From assembly GCA_004154925.1 (NCBI GenBank), contig QJNS01000030.1:248001-312000 (forward strand): DNA of 64,000 nt. Direction: 5' to 3'. The notes under the pieces are model-generated. The model was not told the DNA's origin and ran no database searches. It was given only the letters and a program-made list of their open reading frames with translations. Position 1 is the first letter of the stretch; every line of letters starts with the position of its first letter. Of this stretch, positions 1 to 13,096 are shown piece by piece. The position numbers and the translations under genes were made by a program. The stretch is from Monosporascus cannonballus. Its lineage: Eukaryota > Ascomycota > Sordariomycetes > Xylariales.

Positions 1-3000
1 GTCCAAGTACGCCGTAACTTTTAAAGGCTTTACGGCTAAAACAGGATAAGAAAACGACAAAACCAATACCTTTATTAATATATTTTATAAAAAGTTTAAA
101 AATAATATAAAAAATAAACTTATTTAGATTAAACGACTAGTTGCCCTGGACCGGTACATTATAAAGATAATTAAGATTAATAATTAACAATTTGAAAAAC
201 GACAAAAAACAAAGAAATGATATGTTTTATAATCGGGATATAATAAGTTTAACTAAGAAAAAAAACGAAATACGTTTTTTACTTTTTACGAAACGGCGTT
301 AGGACCTATGGAGTTCGGCGTTATTTATAAATAAAATTAAAGCTAAATTAAATACTTTAATTATGGCAATATAGGATATAAGGTTTATAAATGCAAAAAA
401 TCTAAAAAGTTACGATAAATAAAGTAGATATTTATACCGGAAGAATAACTTAGAAATAATTAAGGAAACGATAGCAAAATTATTAATATAATTTAAGCCA
501 AATACGTATTAGGCTTATGGTAAAAGGTCCGATAAGGATTATTACGATAAAAAGTTCGACGAAGGATACGAAAAACCAGAAAGCTAATGTAATAAGTATC
601 GCGAATATAGGAAAAAGTATTATAAGGATAATTACGTAAATATCAGAATTAAACAGAAAGAATTTATCACGGGATTTTTATTCGGTACGGCAAAATATAT
701 GCCATATATTATTAATAACGAAAGAATCCCAATTACGAAAAATAAAAATAATATATTTACGTACGAATTATTTGCATATATTATAAAGGATTCGACTTTT
801 TATTTGTACCGGAAATAATAAAAATGATAAATGATAATATCGATATTTTCGAATTATAAGCACAAAAGATATCCAGCAGCTGGCCGAAACAAAAAGCTGG
901 TCCGAAAGAAAATAATGCCGGCAAAATATCCCCTTTTATTATTATAGATAGTATAACTACCAAACGGAAAAAGAATTAGCCCAGCGTACGGTCAAAAAGC
1001 ATTATCAATAAACTATTACGGATTTCCATTTTTAATTAGTATTTATCATAAATTTCTAGAAAAAAAAGGTTTTAAAAAATATGTTAATTTAGAGAGGATC
1101 TTTAAAATACTAGTTAGGATAACGTATAATAGTGTGTAATCGTAAACATAAGAAAATAATTTATTTAATAAAAAAGAAATTGAAAAAAGATTGGCAATAA
1201 TAAGTATGATTCGAAAAAGTAATACGCCGGCAATAACGATAAATATAATAACTTAACGTATTAAACGAAAGAATATGGGCAAAATTCGATAAATTCGAAT
1301 AAAAATTAAAAGAAAAAGGTTACCTGTAAAAACGTCGCAAGATAACGAAACCTAAAGAAATTAAAAAAAGAAAACTTTCAAAAAGCGTTTTAAACGCGAC
1401 GATAAAAAACATTAATAACCATGTTATTTTGGAAATACGAATCGGAACGTACTAATATGCCGTAATAATGGATTACAAAACTTTAAGCGCGAATTATATT
1501 ATACCGGATATAATTAATAAGTTTAAACTATTATAGAAATATAAGTTAAAACGCTATATAACGACAAATGCCGAAAGTTAGGAATTCGTTTCCGATAACG
1601 AAAAATTTATATACGAAATTAATTACCTCAAGATTTTTATTTCAGGATAATATTAAATAATTATTTTCGATATCGTTTTATTTAAGAATTACGATATAAT
1701 TTTAGGATTATTATAAATACATTAATACGAAATTTTAATTAACAGCGGAATTAACTAGATAAAGTTCGCCTTATACCTTATTAACAAATAAAAAAAATTA
1801 AGATCTTAATATTTCATCGATAATTACGATTAATGCAAACATAAAAATACAACAAAAACTTTATTGGCTGAAAAAATAAAATACCAAAAAACGAGGATTT
1901 AAGAAAAGTATGACGTATTATTATTATCATCAGAACGAATTTAAAATAATTAAATAACGATTTAAAATAATAAGAATAACAACTTAAAAAGTTAGGAAAT
2001 TTAACCGATACATTATTATAATATTACAAATACAAATAACTTTTTACAAAGGAATTTAATACGAAATTATTAGAATATAACGAATAAAATTATAAGATAA
2101 TCCTTAAAAAAGGATTTTCGACAAAATTTTACTTTATTTACAACCCTAATAAAAACGAATTACGTATTTTTAAAAAATACCTGGAAAATCGGTTATAAAA
2201 AAGATAAATTCGACTTTTTAAATTATTAATAAAGTACTTTATATTGTTCGTATCGAAAAAAACGAAAAATTACGACATATAGTTAATTATTAATAATTAA
2301 ACGATATTGCGGTTAAAAATCGGATATTAAGATTTTTAATTACGGAAATAAAAAGCCGATATTACGGAATTAAATAATTTATAATATTTAGTTATAAAAA
2401 TAAATATAACCTTATTAAAATTAAAAAAGAATAAAAATACAAAATAACTTTTAAAACGAAATATAAATTATTTAAGTATTTGGTTATAGTAATAAAACTT
2501 ACGAACGTATTAATAACTTTTTAACGAATGGTAAATTATGTATTACAAAAATATCTTGATATTTTCGTCGTATGCTATCTCGACGACATTTTTATTTTTT
2601 CGGAAATAGAAAAAGCATATATAAGATACGTTTATAAAGTTCTTTAAGTTTTATAGGATATAAGGTTATTTGTTAATGTCGAAAAAATTAGTTATATAAA
2701 TAAGAAATAAAATATCTGGAATACCTTATTACCTTAAAATATATTAAAATGGACCTTAAAAAATCGCTGTAATTTCAAAATAGCAAACGTTAACGATAAT
2801 TAAGAAAATATAGGTATTCCTTAATTTCCCTAAATATTATCAGAGGTTTATTCGAAATTTTAATAAAATAGTTATATTTTTAACGAATTTTACGAAAAAA
2901 GAAAAAAATTCAAATAAACGTTAACTCCGGAAAATATATTTCGAAATATTAAGGACATAATTATTAACGAATTAAAATTATTATATACGATCTAAACCGC

Positions 3001-4830
3001 CTTATTAAATTAAAAACCTATATTCCGAATTACGCGTTAAATATAATAATCGGATAACGAAATAATTAAGGCAAATTGCATTTTATTGTATTTTTTTCGT
3101 ATAAATGAAAAAAAGCTGAATTTAATTATGGCATTATAAATAAAGAATTTATAGCTATTATTATGGCATTTCGAAAGTTTAGGCATTTTTAAAAAAGAAA
3201 TTTGTATTAGGTTAAGGTTTATACGAATTATTAAAACCTTATCTAATTTATTACGACTAGAAAGCTTATAAAACAATAATTAAAATATGCAGAAAAATTG
3301 GCGAATTTTTATTTGGTTATTATATATAGAAACGGGTTAAAAATGGCGAAATAAACGTTTTAAATAAACGATTAAACCTTAAAGAAAAATTAATTAAAGT
3401 TAATTATATTATTTTCGATATTATTATAAAAGAATATTTACGTTTACGACAAATTACGATACTTCGGGCAGTATCTTTTAATATATATTAAAAGATATAA
3501 CTGTATAATAATAGTTTTTAAACAAACCAAAAACCGGATAAGATATAGGTTTTAGAAAAGTATTAGAAAATTTGTTACGAAAAATATACGAATATCAGTT
3601 ATACGGATATCCAGGAATTTACAAAATCTTAAAACGGCTTTAACGTATATATTTTTTCCCGAAAATAAAATTAACGGTATAAAAAATTATACGATAATAC
3701 GATATTTGCGCTAAAGTAAAAGCTCGAAAATAAAAACTATACGGAAAATTACAGCCATTATTAATCGTAAAGTAACCACAATATTTAATTATATTCGATT
3801 TTATTATTAAACTTTTTGTATCAAAAGATTTAATTGTGGATATATATTACGACAATATTTTCGTAATTGTTAACCGATTTACAAATTTTTCCTATTTTTT
3901 ATCATATAACGAAAATATAGATATTAAGTAAATATTATACATTTTTTAATATTTTTTTAATATATACGAATTATTAATAAAAGTCGTTTTAAATAAAGGA
4001 TCGATATTTGTATTTAAATTTTAAGAAAGTCTTAAAGTATAAATTAACTTAAATTATAAATTATTTAACGTATTTAAACCTTAAATAAATAAATAAATAA
4101 AATAAGTTATTAAAATTTAAAATTTTATTTATAATATTATATAAATTAGGAACAAAATAATTATATTAAATAATTATTTATTATTTCATTAATATTTTAC
4201 ATTAATTATTATAAAAATATTAAAATAATTTTTGTAAACGCAAATTTTGACTTTATTGTAAAAAGTTTACAAAAATATACGTAATAACGGTTTAATTAAT
4301 ATAAAAGTAAATTTAACGTTAAAATAATTACGATAATTATAGTAAAAGATAAAAATAAATTTAAAATTCGTACGTAATTAAATAAATAAATATTATAATT
4401 AGAAAAAATTAAAAAACTATTTTTCGAAAAACGGAAAATTGTTTTTTTGGTTACCAAAAATATTTAAACGAAACGACTTAATAAAAAACTCGATTTCAAA
4501 TATATCGATCTATATAAAATGGTTACGAAAATTTCAGAAAATAATTATTAATTAGAATTTTTACTAAAAGTTACATTTTATTTAATTTTTTATATTAATG
4601 TATTTAAAGTAATAGCAAATATAATTAAAGTACATATAATATACGAAGATATAAAAATAAAAAACGAATAAATATATAAGGTAAAAAAGATTTTCGATAT
4701 GCGAAAATAAAATAAATTTATTTAATACATAATTAAATAAAAAAAGTATCCAGATTTCGAAAATACTTAAAAACCTGCTAAAAACCGTATTAACGCCTAG
4801 TACTTATTAAAGAATTTTTACAAACAATAA
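1..4830 (+). pseudogene. gag-pol relic of element A
   Basis: Decayed Gag-Pol polyprotein gene. A Gag CCHC knuckle is legible at 353-394, with two Cys now Tyr and the last Cys kept. The aspartic protease active site is at 1471-1482, where Asp survives in a degraded D-C-G-A type motif. The RT catalytic YLDD motif is still intact at 2576-2587, although the surrounding frame is broken. RNase H lies at about 2940-3280, integrase at about 3560-4500, and a chromodomain at about 4650-4830 whose Trp codons have become stops. The chromodomain after integrase places it in the chromovirus branch, which in fungi tends to insert into heterochromatin. The gene cannot encode a working polyprotein; many stops are present in every frame. 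Confidence 0.85.
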
Positions 4831-5039
4831 CAAAATTACCTAAAATAATAATATTTTAATTTCCAAAATATAAAAAAAAGTTTTTAATTTACCGTATTTT
4901 AATTAATAACGTCTATTTTATTTAAAACTTAAATTTCTATTACAGATTTTAACTTTAACTATATAAAAATATTAAAATCGTTCAAAAATTAAAAGGTATA
5001 ATTAATAAATTTCGTACCGTAAAATTAATAATACCAACG

Positions 5040-5357
5040 TTAACGACGTATACGATAAAAAAGTGCAAAAATTTCAAATAAAGATTTTTCGGCCGTTAAC
5101 TTTTCTTTTTTCAATTTTTTTAATTCCGCGATATAACGATTAATTATAGAAATAAAGATTTTTATTTTGTTATACGAATAACCCCGACGAATATATTCCT
5201 GATAACGAAAAACCTTATTTATTATTTGGCAATTAAGCTGCCGAGCAAAATAGAAAAAATAAGGTCTCGCGTCAAAACTGGCGAGTTTAATTAAATTAGC
5301 CCAAGTAAGCTGGTACTCGCATTTACGAAAACGATATGTAGATATACCGGAAAACAT
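5040..5357 (-). CDS. Antisense zinc-cluster-like ORF of element A (frame open)
   Basis: A 105-codon frame on the strand opposite to pol, between the chromodomain and the 3' LTR, starting 71 bp from the LTR and reading away from it. The same frame remains open for nine codons upstream, but copies B and F begin at this Met, so I chose it. Residues 33, 36, 43, 52, 55 and 62 have the spacing C-x2-C-x6-C-x8-C-x2-C-x6-C. Here only Cys43 remains and the other five are Tyr, as expected from RIP of TGT/TGC. A Lys/Glu-rich helical tail follows and the ORF ends in Arg-Arg. The spacing equals that of fungal Zn(II)2Cys6 DNA-binding clusters; function is inferred only. The frame has no stop, unlike pol beside it, but the loss of cysteines means the product would not bind zinc normally. 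Confidence 0.6.
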   Translation of the reverse strand: MFSGISTYRFRKCEYQLTWANLIKLASFDARPYFFYFARQLNCQIINKVFRYQEYIRRGYSYNKIKIFISIINRYIAELKKLKKEKLTAEKSLFEIFALFYRIRR

Positions 5358-5428
5358 ATTAAAAAAATATAAAAAGCTTACCAAAAAAAAGAAATCTTAA
5401 GGACAAAATTTATAAAAAAAGGAAATCG

Positions 5429-5781
5429 TATTATAGCCTAATACGTTATGGTTTTCAAAAACGGTTTAATATAACCCAACTATAAGTGCGTAATAAGGTG
5501 GATTACGTAATAAATTATTAATTTATTGGTAGTAAGCTAATAAGCCGGATTACCAACTTAATGGTGGTAATTTAGCAAGCAGAAAAAAAATATATATGTT
5601 TATTATTTTTATAATTTAAATAACACCAGCTTATAATAATAATTCGTTACCTAAATTACTCTTGGTATTACGAGACGTAACATAATTACTATATTTATTA
5701 TTCAGATTCCCACGATACTTCTGCCAACATAAACCTGTATAACTAAGGTTTAATAGTTGGTTAAACCCCAAGCTCGTCATA
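5429..5781 (+). repeat. 3' LTR of element A (353 bp)
   Basis: Begins TATTATAGCC, a decayed form of TGTTACGACC, and ends GTCATA, a decayed GTCACA. It matches the LTRs of B, F and G along its length and carries two copies of the 36-bp repeat described under element B. The purine tract just before it (about 5416-5428) is the expected plus-strand primer site. Confidence 0.9.
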
Positions 5782-6775
5782 TATATATATAGGGTGCTAG
5801 AGCACCTCCTGCTAGCTGACAGATCTTTCCGGCCGCGTATTATAAATTTTTTAAGCAGTAACGCCGTTATATAATGTAACGTCTGGAAGTTTTTTTAATT
5901 ACTTCCGTATAAATTTTTATTCCTTTATTAAAGTACGTGCCTTTATACGTTAACAAGCGTTCTCTGGCAACGCCGGCGATTAAGCCTATTACGGCAATTG
6001 TTTTTTTAAAACGTATATAAGCTTACGGCACGATTTAGGGGGCTATCGGTGCGTTAGTTAATTGGCAAGGCAAGGGCAGCGATATTCCCCGTTTGGCTCC
6101 GGGGAGCTTACGGCTGTTTCCGACCAACGTTTTCTTAAGGTTACGTACGTTCTGTACGAGTCCTTTTGTTTTAATTACTTCCGTTAATGTATAATCGTTA
6201 AATATCATTTCCGTTATTGCTCGAACGGCGTAATAAAGTCTCCAAGTATTTTGGCGCGCGTTAGTTTTTATAGTTCGCGTTCAACTTATGTAAGGTTTAA
6301 TCGTTTGGAAACGGTAATTAAAAACTGTTATATTGCTAAGCGCCCTTGGATCTTAGGGATGTTATAGGCGTAAGCGCGAACGTATGCATTATGTTACTTT
6401 GTGTATTATTCCGAAGCGCGTAAATGTCCCATATTAGCTATATTTAAGGCGGCGATATACCTAATCCGTACCGTATTTGCGGTGCTTTCGTTTATAAAGG
6501 CGATTTTTTTAGCAGCCGGACGATCCGTTGGATCGAGGGCTTATTATCTAGATAAAGAAGGTTTAGCTCCCGTAGATAAAAGGAAAGGAGCTCCGCGTTA
6601 ACGGTAGCGTTAATCCAGTTTTATAACGAGGTATAGCTGGAGGATAATACAGCCCATTCTTTTATACCTAACTCCTTGCGATTACCCTGTCCGGCAGTTA
6701 TCCCCGAAGGTTTTATAGGTATGCCTTTTTCAGAATTTTCTGCAGGAACCATTGCCGGTAGATGTAGTACATTTT
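5782..6775. other. Unrecognised stretch between elements A and F
   Basis: About 1 kb with milder A+T bias than the elements on either side. It opens with a small perfect inverted repeat (GGTGCT-AG-AGCACC, 5793-5806). A 66-codon open frame at 6401-6601 (+) has no recognisable domain. Element F's TSD shows that 6775 was once continuous with 40892, so this is the left half of a locus that was split by F. I cannot name what it was; a decayed transposon is as likely as a decayed gene. Confidence 0.5.
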
Positions 6776-7198
6776 TATGACGGCTAGGGGGTTTAACCAG
6801 CTATTAAACCTTAGTCGTACGGGTTTATGTTGACAGGAGTATCGTGGGAATCTGAGTAATGGATACAGCAATCGTGTTACGTTTCGTAATATTAAGGGTA
6901 CCTTAGGTAACGAATTGTTATTACAAGCTAAAATAATTTAAATTATGGAAATAATAAGCGTATATATCTTAATTTAGTTCATTAACTTACTACTACTAAG
7001 TTGGTAATTTGGCTTATTGGCTTATTACCAGTAAGTTGGTAATCCGACTTATTAGCTTACTACCAGTAGGTTGGTGATCCGGCTTATTGGCTTACCACTA
7101 ACGAATTGGTAATCCATCACATGACCTATCTTACCGTTCACTTATGGTTGGGTTATGGCAGACCGTTTTTGAAAACCGTGGCTCGTTAGGTTATAATA
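6776..7198 (-). repeat. 3' LTR of element F (423 bp)
   Basis: On the plus strand it starts TATGACGGCTAG and ends TTATAATA, the decayed reverse complement of an LTR running TGTTAT...GTCACA. It holds about four copies of the 36-bp repeat (about 7000-7115), making it 72 bp longer than the shortest LTR of this type. It has the same length as its partner at 40464-40886. Confidence 0.93.
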
Positions 7199-7272
7199 CG
7201 ATTTCCTTCTTTTTTAAATTTTACCTTTAAGATTTTCTTTGTTTTTTAGTAAGCTTTTTGTATTCGTTTAAT

Positions 7273-7590
7273 ATGTCCGCCGGTATTTCTAAATGTCGTT
7301 CCCGTAAATCCGAATTGCGACTTACCCTGGCTAATTTAATTAAACTTAAAGATTTTTACGTAATACCTGATTTTTTTTATTCCGCCCGGCAGCTTATTTG
7401 CAAAATAATAAACTAGGTTTTTCGTTATAAAGAATATATTCGCCGAGGCCGTTCGTACGTTGGAACAGAAATACTTATTTTTATGATTAACCGTCATATT
7501 ACAAAGTCGAAAAAGTTAAAAAAGGAAAATTTAACGGCCAGAAAATCTTTATCCGAAACTTTTAAGCTTTTTTTTCGTATACGTTATTAA
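7273..7590 (+). pseudogene. Antisense zinc-cluster-like ORF of element F (one stop)
   Basis: A frame of 106 codons including the stop, exactly the length of the A and B copies, opposite to pol and starting 74 bp from the LTR. One in-frame TAG at 7414-7416 (codon 48) interrupts it, as expected from a Trp codon hit by RIP. Cys8 and Cys43 survive. Positions 36, 52, 55 and 62 are Tyr and position 33 is Asp. The arginine after the fifth ligand position and the Lys/Glu-rich tail match the A and B copies. This is the best-preserved N-terminus of the short type: Met-Ser-Ala-Gly-Ile-Ser-Lys-Cys followed by a basic patch. Confidence 0.6.
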
Positions 7591-7799
7591 TACCATTATT
7601 ATTAATCCCAAGGTACGAAACTTATTAATCGTATTATTTAATCTTTAAAGAATTTTAATAACTTTACGTAATTGGAATTAATATTTGTGATCAAAATTTA
7701 GGTTTTAGGTAAGGTAAACATTATTAATTGGAATACGGTAAATTAAGGGCTTTTTTGGATTTTATAAACTGGAATATTATTATTTCGGGTGGTTCCGTC

Positions 7800-10700
7800 G
7801 TTGCTGGTAAAAGTTCTTTAATAGGCGCTAAGCGTTAATAAGATTTTTATTTAATTTTTCGGTATTCTTTGAATTTAAATATTTTTTCCATTTAATTAAG
7901 TACTGGGTAAGTCCGTTTCGTTTTCGTATATCGAAATTTTTTTTACTTTATATATTTATTCGTTTTTTATTTCCATATCATTTTATACCGCATATACCTT
8001 AATTATATCAATTATTAATTCGAATAAAAAAACGTAAAAAATTAAATAAAGTTTTACCTTTTATAAATTATTAAATTAATAATTATTCTCTAAGATTTTC
8101 TTAATAATTCTATATAGATTAATATATTTAAATCGAGTTTTCTGTTAGGTCGTTTTGTTTAAGTGTTTTTTTATAACAAAGAAAATTATTTCCCCTTTTT
8201 GAAAATTAATCGTTTTAATTTTTTCTAATTATAATATTTATTTATTTAATTACGTATACATCTTTTTTAATTTTTATCTTTTAATATAATTATCGTTATT
8301 ATTTAAATAAAATTATCATGTTGATATTAATTAAACCGTTATTTCGTATATTCTTGTAAACTTTCGGAATAGAACAAAAATTTAGGTTTATTAATATTAT
8401 TTTAATATTTTCGTAATAAATAATATTATAAGTTAATAATATAATTAATTATTTTTCATCCTAATTATTTTATTTATAAGTAATATAATATTATAAATAA
8501 ACTCTTAAAATTTGGATTATTTGTTTCATTTATTTATTAATTAAATGTTTAAATACGTTAAATAATATATAATTTAAGCCGATTTATGTTATAAGGCGTT
8601 ATGAAAATTTAAATACAAATATCGACTTTTTATTTAAAATAACTGTTATTAATAATCCATATATATTACACATATTTCTGAAAAAAATGTATATAATTTA
8701 TTTGGCTTTTAAATTTTCGTAATATACTAAGAAATAAAATATTTTCGTAAATCGGTTAATAATTACGAAAGTATTGTCGTAATGTATTTCTGTAATTAAA
8801 TTTTTTTTACATAAAAAAATTTAATAATAAAGTTAAATATAGTTAAATATTATAATTATTTTATGATTAATCATGATTTCAAGCTTTCCGTATGGCTTAT
8901 ATTGTCGAGTTTTTACTTTAACGTAAATATCGTTTTGCGGTATAATTTTTTATATTATTAATTTTATTTAAAATATATATACATATATTAAATTTATTTA
9001 AAGGTTTTATAAACTTCTGAATATCCGTATAATCATTATTCGTATATATTTCGTATTAAACCTTTCTAGTATTTTTTTAAAACTTATATTTTATTTGTTT
9101 TTTAGTATTTTAGGAAATTATCATTACATTACTTGATTTTCTAATGTATATTAAATGATAATACCCAGATTATCGCGATCTATTGCAAACGTAAATATCC
9201 TTTTATATTAATATTAAAAAAATATATAATTAACTTTAATTAATTTATTTTTCGAAATTTGATCGCCTGTTTAAAATATTTACTTTATTATTTTCTAAAC
9301 CTTTTTTATAGATAATAACGAAATCGAAGTTCGTTAATTTTTCTGCATAACGAAATTATCGTCCGATAAATTTCTTAATCTTAATAAATCGGGTAAATTT
9401 TTGATAATCCGTATAAATATTAATTTTATATAAGTATTCCTTTAAAAAATATCTAAACTTTCGAAATTCCATAATAATAACCATAAATTCCTTTTTTAAA
9501 ATACTTTAATTAAATTCGGTTCCTTTCAATTTATAAGAAAAAATTATAATAAGGTATCATTTGTTTTAATTATTTCGTTATCTTATTATTACGTTTAATA
9601 CGTAATTCGAAATATCGGTTTTTAGATTAACGGGGCGGTTTAAAGCGTATATAATTAATATTAACTTATTAATAATTATATTCTTAATATTTTAAAACAT
9701 TTTTTCCGTATTTAACATTTATTTAAATTCTTATTTTTCCGTAAAATTTATCAGAGATATAACTATTGCGCTAAAATTTCGGATAATCTTTTTGTAATAG
9801 TTAGCGAATTTAAAAAATACCTATACCTTTTTAATTATTGTTAACATTTACCATCCTGTAATTGCAGCGATTCTTTTAAGGTTTATCTTAATATATTTTA
9901 AGGTAATAATATATTTTAAATATTTTATAACGTAATTGTAAAAATAATCTTTTTCCTTGATTAATAACCTTGCATTTTATAAAACCTAAAAAACTTTATT
10001 AATATATTTTACGTCTACCTTTTTGTTTTTTTAAAAAAGAATTAAATTTTATTAAGATAACAAACGATAAAAGTATCAAAATATTTTCGTAATACATAAT
10101 TTATTATCCGCAAAAAAATTATTAATAGGTTTATAAATCCTATTAATATAACTAAGTACTTAAATAATTTGTATTTCGTTTTAAAAATTATTTTTTATTT
10201 ATAATCTTTTTTAATATTAATACAGTTATATTTATTTTTAAAATCGAATATTCTAAATTTTTTTAATTTTATTAAATCGGCTTTTTATTCCCGTAATTAA
10301 AAATAATAATATTTGATTTTTAATTATAGTATTGTTTAATTATCGATAATTAATTACAAATCGTAATTTACCATTTTTCTTTGATACAAAAAATATAAGG
10401 TACTTTGCTAATGATTTCGAAAATAAAATTTATCTTTTTTATAGCCGATTTTCTAGATATTCTTTAAAAATACGTAATTCGTTTCCGTTAAAGTTATAAA
10501 TAAGGTAAAATTTCGTCGAAAATCCTTCCTTGAGGATTATTTTATAATCCTATTTATTATGTTTTAATAACTTTATATTATGCTCTTTTTTAAAGCACTG
10601 TTTCTATTTATAATATTATAATGATATATTAATTAAAGTTTTTTTAATTTTTTTAAGCTATTAATTTCAATCGTTATTTAGTTGCTTTAATTTTGCTTTA

Positions 10701-13096
10701 AAAGTAATAACGATGGGTCGTATTTCCTTTAATCTCCTTTTTTTATATATCTTATCCTTTTAGGTAATACGATTTTTATCGTATGCTCATGCCTATATTC
10801 GTTATTATTATCGATCAAATATTAAAAGCTTACATATTTTTTGTTTTTTAATAAAAATAAAATAAATTTTACGTAGCTAATTTCTCTATTAATTAAAAAT
10901 CTGTATTAACGTATCCAAAATAATCCTAAAATTATATCGTAATTCTCAAATAAAACGATATCGAAATTGATTATTTGGTATTGTCTTTAAACGAAAGTCT
11001 TAAAATAATTAATTTTGCGTATAAGTTTTCTGTTATTGTAAGCAAATTCTTAACTTTCAATATTTGTTATTATATAAAATTCTAACTTATATCTCTACAA
11101 CAATTTAAACTTATTAACTACATCCAGTACAATGTAATTTCCGCCCAAAATTCCGTAATTTACTATTACAGTATACTAATATATTTTAATTCTTATATCC
11201 AAAATAATAAAATTATTAACGGCTTTTATTATTATGTTTAATGCTTTTCGCAAAAGCTTTTTTTTAATTTCTTTAAATTTCGTTATTTTACAATTTTTTT
11301 ACAAATAATTGTTTTTAATTTTATTATAATTTGCTTTCTTATCGAATAAATTATTCTCTTCTATTTGTAAATACATTTCATTAAACGTTTTCTTAATTAT
11401 TGTTCTAAAACCTTCTTATAAATTAATGTATTTTTTCCTTAATAATTCCTTTTCGTAAGGGTTTATAATAAATATTAACTGAAAATAAAAATCCGTAATA
11501 ATTTCCTGTTAATGTTTTTTATTATACGTTAAATGTGTTTTCCGCTAAATAATTATATTGTTAATAATAATTAAAAAGGCTTTTTTATGAATATTATTTT
11601 CTTTCGAGTTAGCTTTTTATTTCGGCCAGTTGGTAAATATTTTCTGGGGTTATGGATCGAAAATATCGATATTATTATATTTCGTTTTTATTATTTTCTG
11701 TACGGTTTAAACATTCGAAGTGTTCAGAATATATACAAATAATTTATTCGTAAATAGATTATTTCCATTTTTCGTAATCGGGATATTATTATTATTATTA
11801 ATATATGGCATATATTTTGCCGTATCGATTAAGGGTTCGGGGATAAACCTTTTTAATTTACTTTTAATATTCGCGTAATTATGTCTATAATGCTTTTTAT
11901 TATACTTACGATATTTACCAAATTAATATTTTGGCTTTTCGCATTTCTTATTTGGCTTTTCGCTCTAAGAGACCTAATATATACTTAGGCTAAATTATAT
12001 TAATGGATTTACCTTTGTCTTTTTGGTCTTTTTTGGATTATCTCTTAAATACAGGTTTCCAGTTATTTTTATAGGACTTCTTAAATGCTTTATATTATGT
12101 TACGTTATACTCCAATTTGGTATAATTATAACATTTAATCTGGCTTCAATTTTTCCTATAAATAACTCCTAATTCCATAAGTTCTAATTCTATGCCGTAA
12201 AAAGTATTGCTATATTAATGAACGTTAATATTGGCCATATATCGAGATTTATTATTATTTTTTTCTTTGGTACCTTTAATACGTTATACGTATTATCGAT
12301 CGTCGATCTTAAGTGCTATAACAATATAATCCGATAAATAATTAAGCCGATTAAGTTTAAAAATCTTTTTTTGCATTTTTTTAAATTATCCAAAATTTTA
12401 GCTACAAATATTTTTTGTTCCTAATTTAGCTGAACGTCTAATTAAATTAACTTATTACCGTAATTAGATGCTAATTCTTTTTATCGTAATTATTAAATTT
12501 ATATTTCGACTTTTATTTTTTCGCTTATTATTCCGAAAGTTTTCGTTAATATTTAATCGAATTATTCGTAATCGTTATAAACTTGCAATATTTTTAGGTT
12601 TCGTTTTTCGATTAATAAAATAACGTATTTTTTTATAACGGGCTTAAATTTAATAATTCCGTTTTTTGTAAATCGCTTAATTGCGAACTTGATTCGTATA
12701 ATAAGAATAATAAGTCGGATAGGAAATTATCTAAAATATGCCTAATATTAAATTAAAAACAATTATAACTTAATTAAAATTCGGTTAAGAAATTCTGGCT
12801 TAAAAGGCTTAAGAACTTTTTGTAATTTCTTAATAAAATTTAATTAAATAACTTAGCTTATTCGAAAAGGCTTCCCAATTTCGGAAGCCTTTCTTTTTTC
12901 TTTAAGTTTTTTATAAGCGGCTTAAAAAGATATTATAAGATTATTATTTTCTCTTTTAAGCTAAAGGATATATTAATTCATAACATCCAGGCGTCGGAAC
13001 ACCCCTTTTGCAAAAAAGGCGAAGCCTTTTCTTTTCCTTCTTGGATTTTATTCTAATATCCGGGTAATTAAGGACCTGGTAAATAATTTTTTCGAA
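7800..13096 (-). pseudogene. gag-pol relic of element F
   Basis: Read on the minus strand from right to left: Gag, protease, RT, RNase H, integrase, chromodomain. The chromodomain is at about 7810-7960 and keeps a Lys-Trp-Lys that other copies have lost. The rest parallels the same order in B and A and carries many stops. The right end of this block is the 5' leader, where C inserted after 13096. A short stretch at about 12780-13080 is less A+T biased and may be leader or N-terminal Gag sequence; I could not assign it. Confidence 0.75.

Larger units (their letters stand above)
1..5781 (+). mobile_element. Element A: RIP-decayed Ty3/Gypsy chromovirus, 5' end outside window
   Basis: This is the 3' part of a long-terminal-repeat retrotransposon read on the plus strand. 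In order it shows the end of Gag, protease, reverse transcriptase, RNase H, integrase, a chromodomain, an antisense small gene, a purine-rich tract and the 3' LTR at 5429-5781. The 5' LTR lies left of the window, so no target-site duplication can be tested. The reading frame is full of TAA/TAG stops where the family has Trp or Gln, and the sequence is very A+T rich, which is the RIP pattern. It is closely related to elements B and G by internal sequence and by LTR type. Confidence 0.92.

Noticed and set aside
3037..3276. Minus-strand frame over the RNase H zone of A
   Set aside because: A chance frame in A+T-rich DNA, antisense to a recognisable RNase H domain; not conserved as an open frame in B.
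5793..5806. GGTGCT-AG-AGCACC as a terminator or operator
   Set aside because: A bacterial-type reading does not apply in a fungal genome; no gene ends here.
7000..7115. Repeats in the F LTR as a CRISPR array
   Set aside because: The 36-bp units are tandem without unique spacers and lie inside an LTR.
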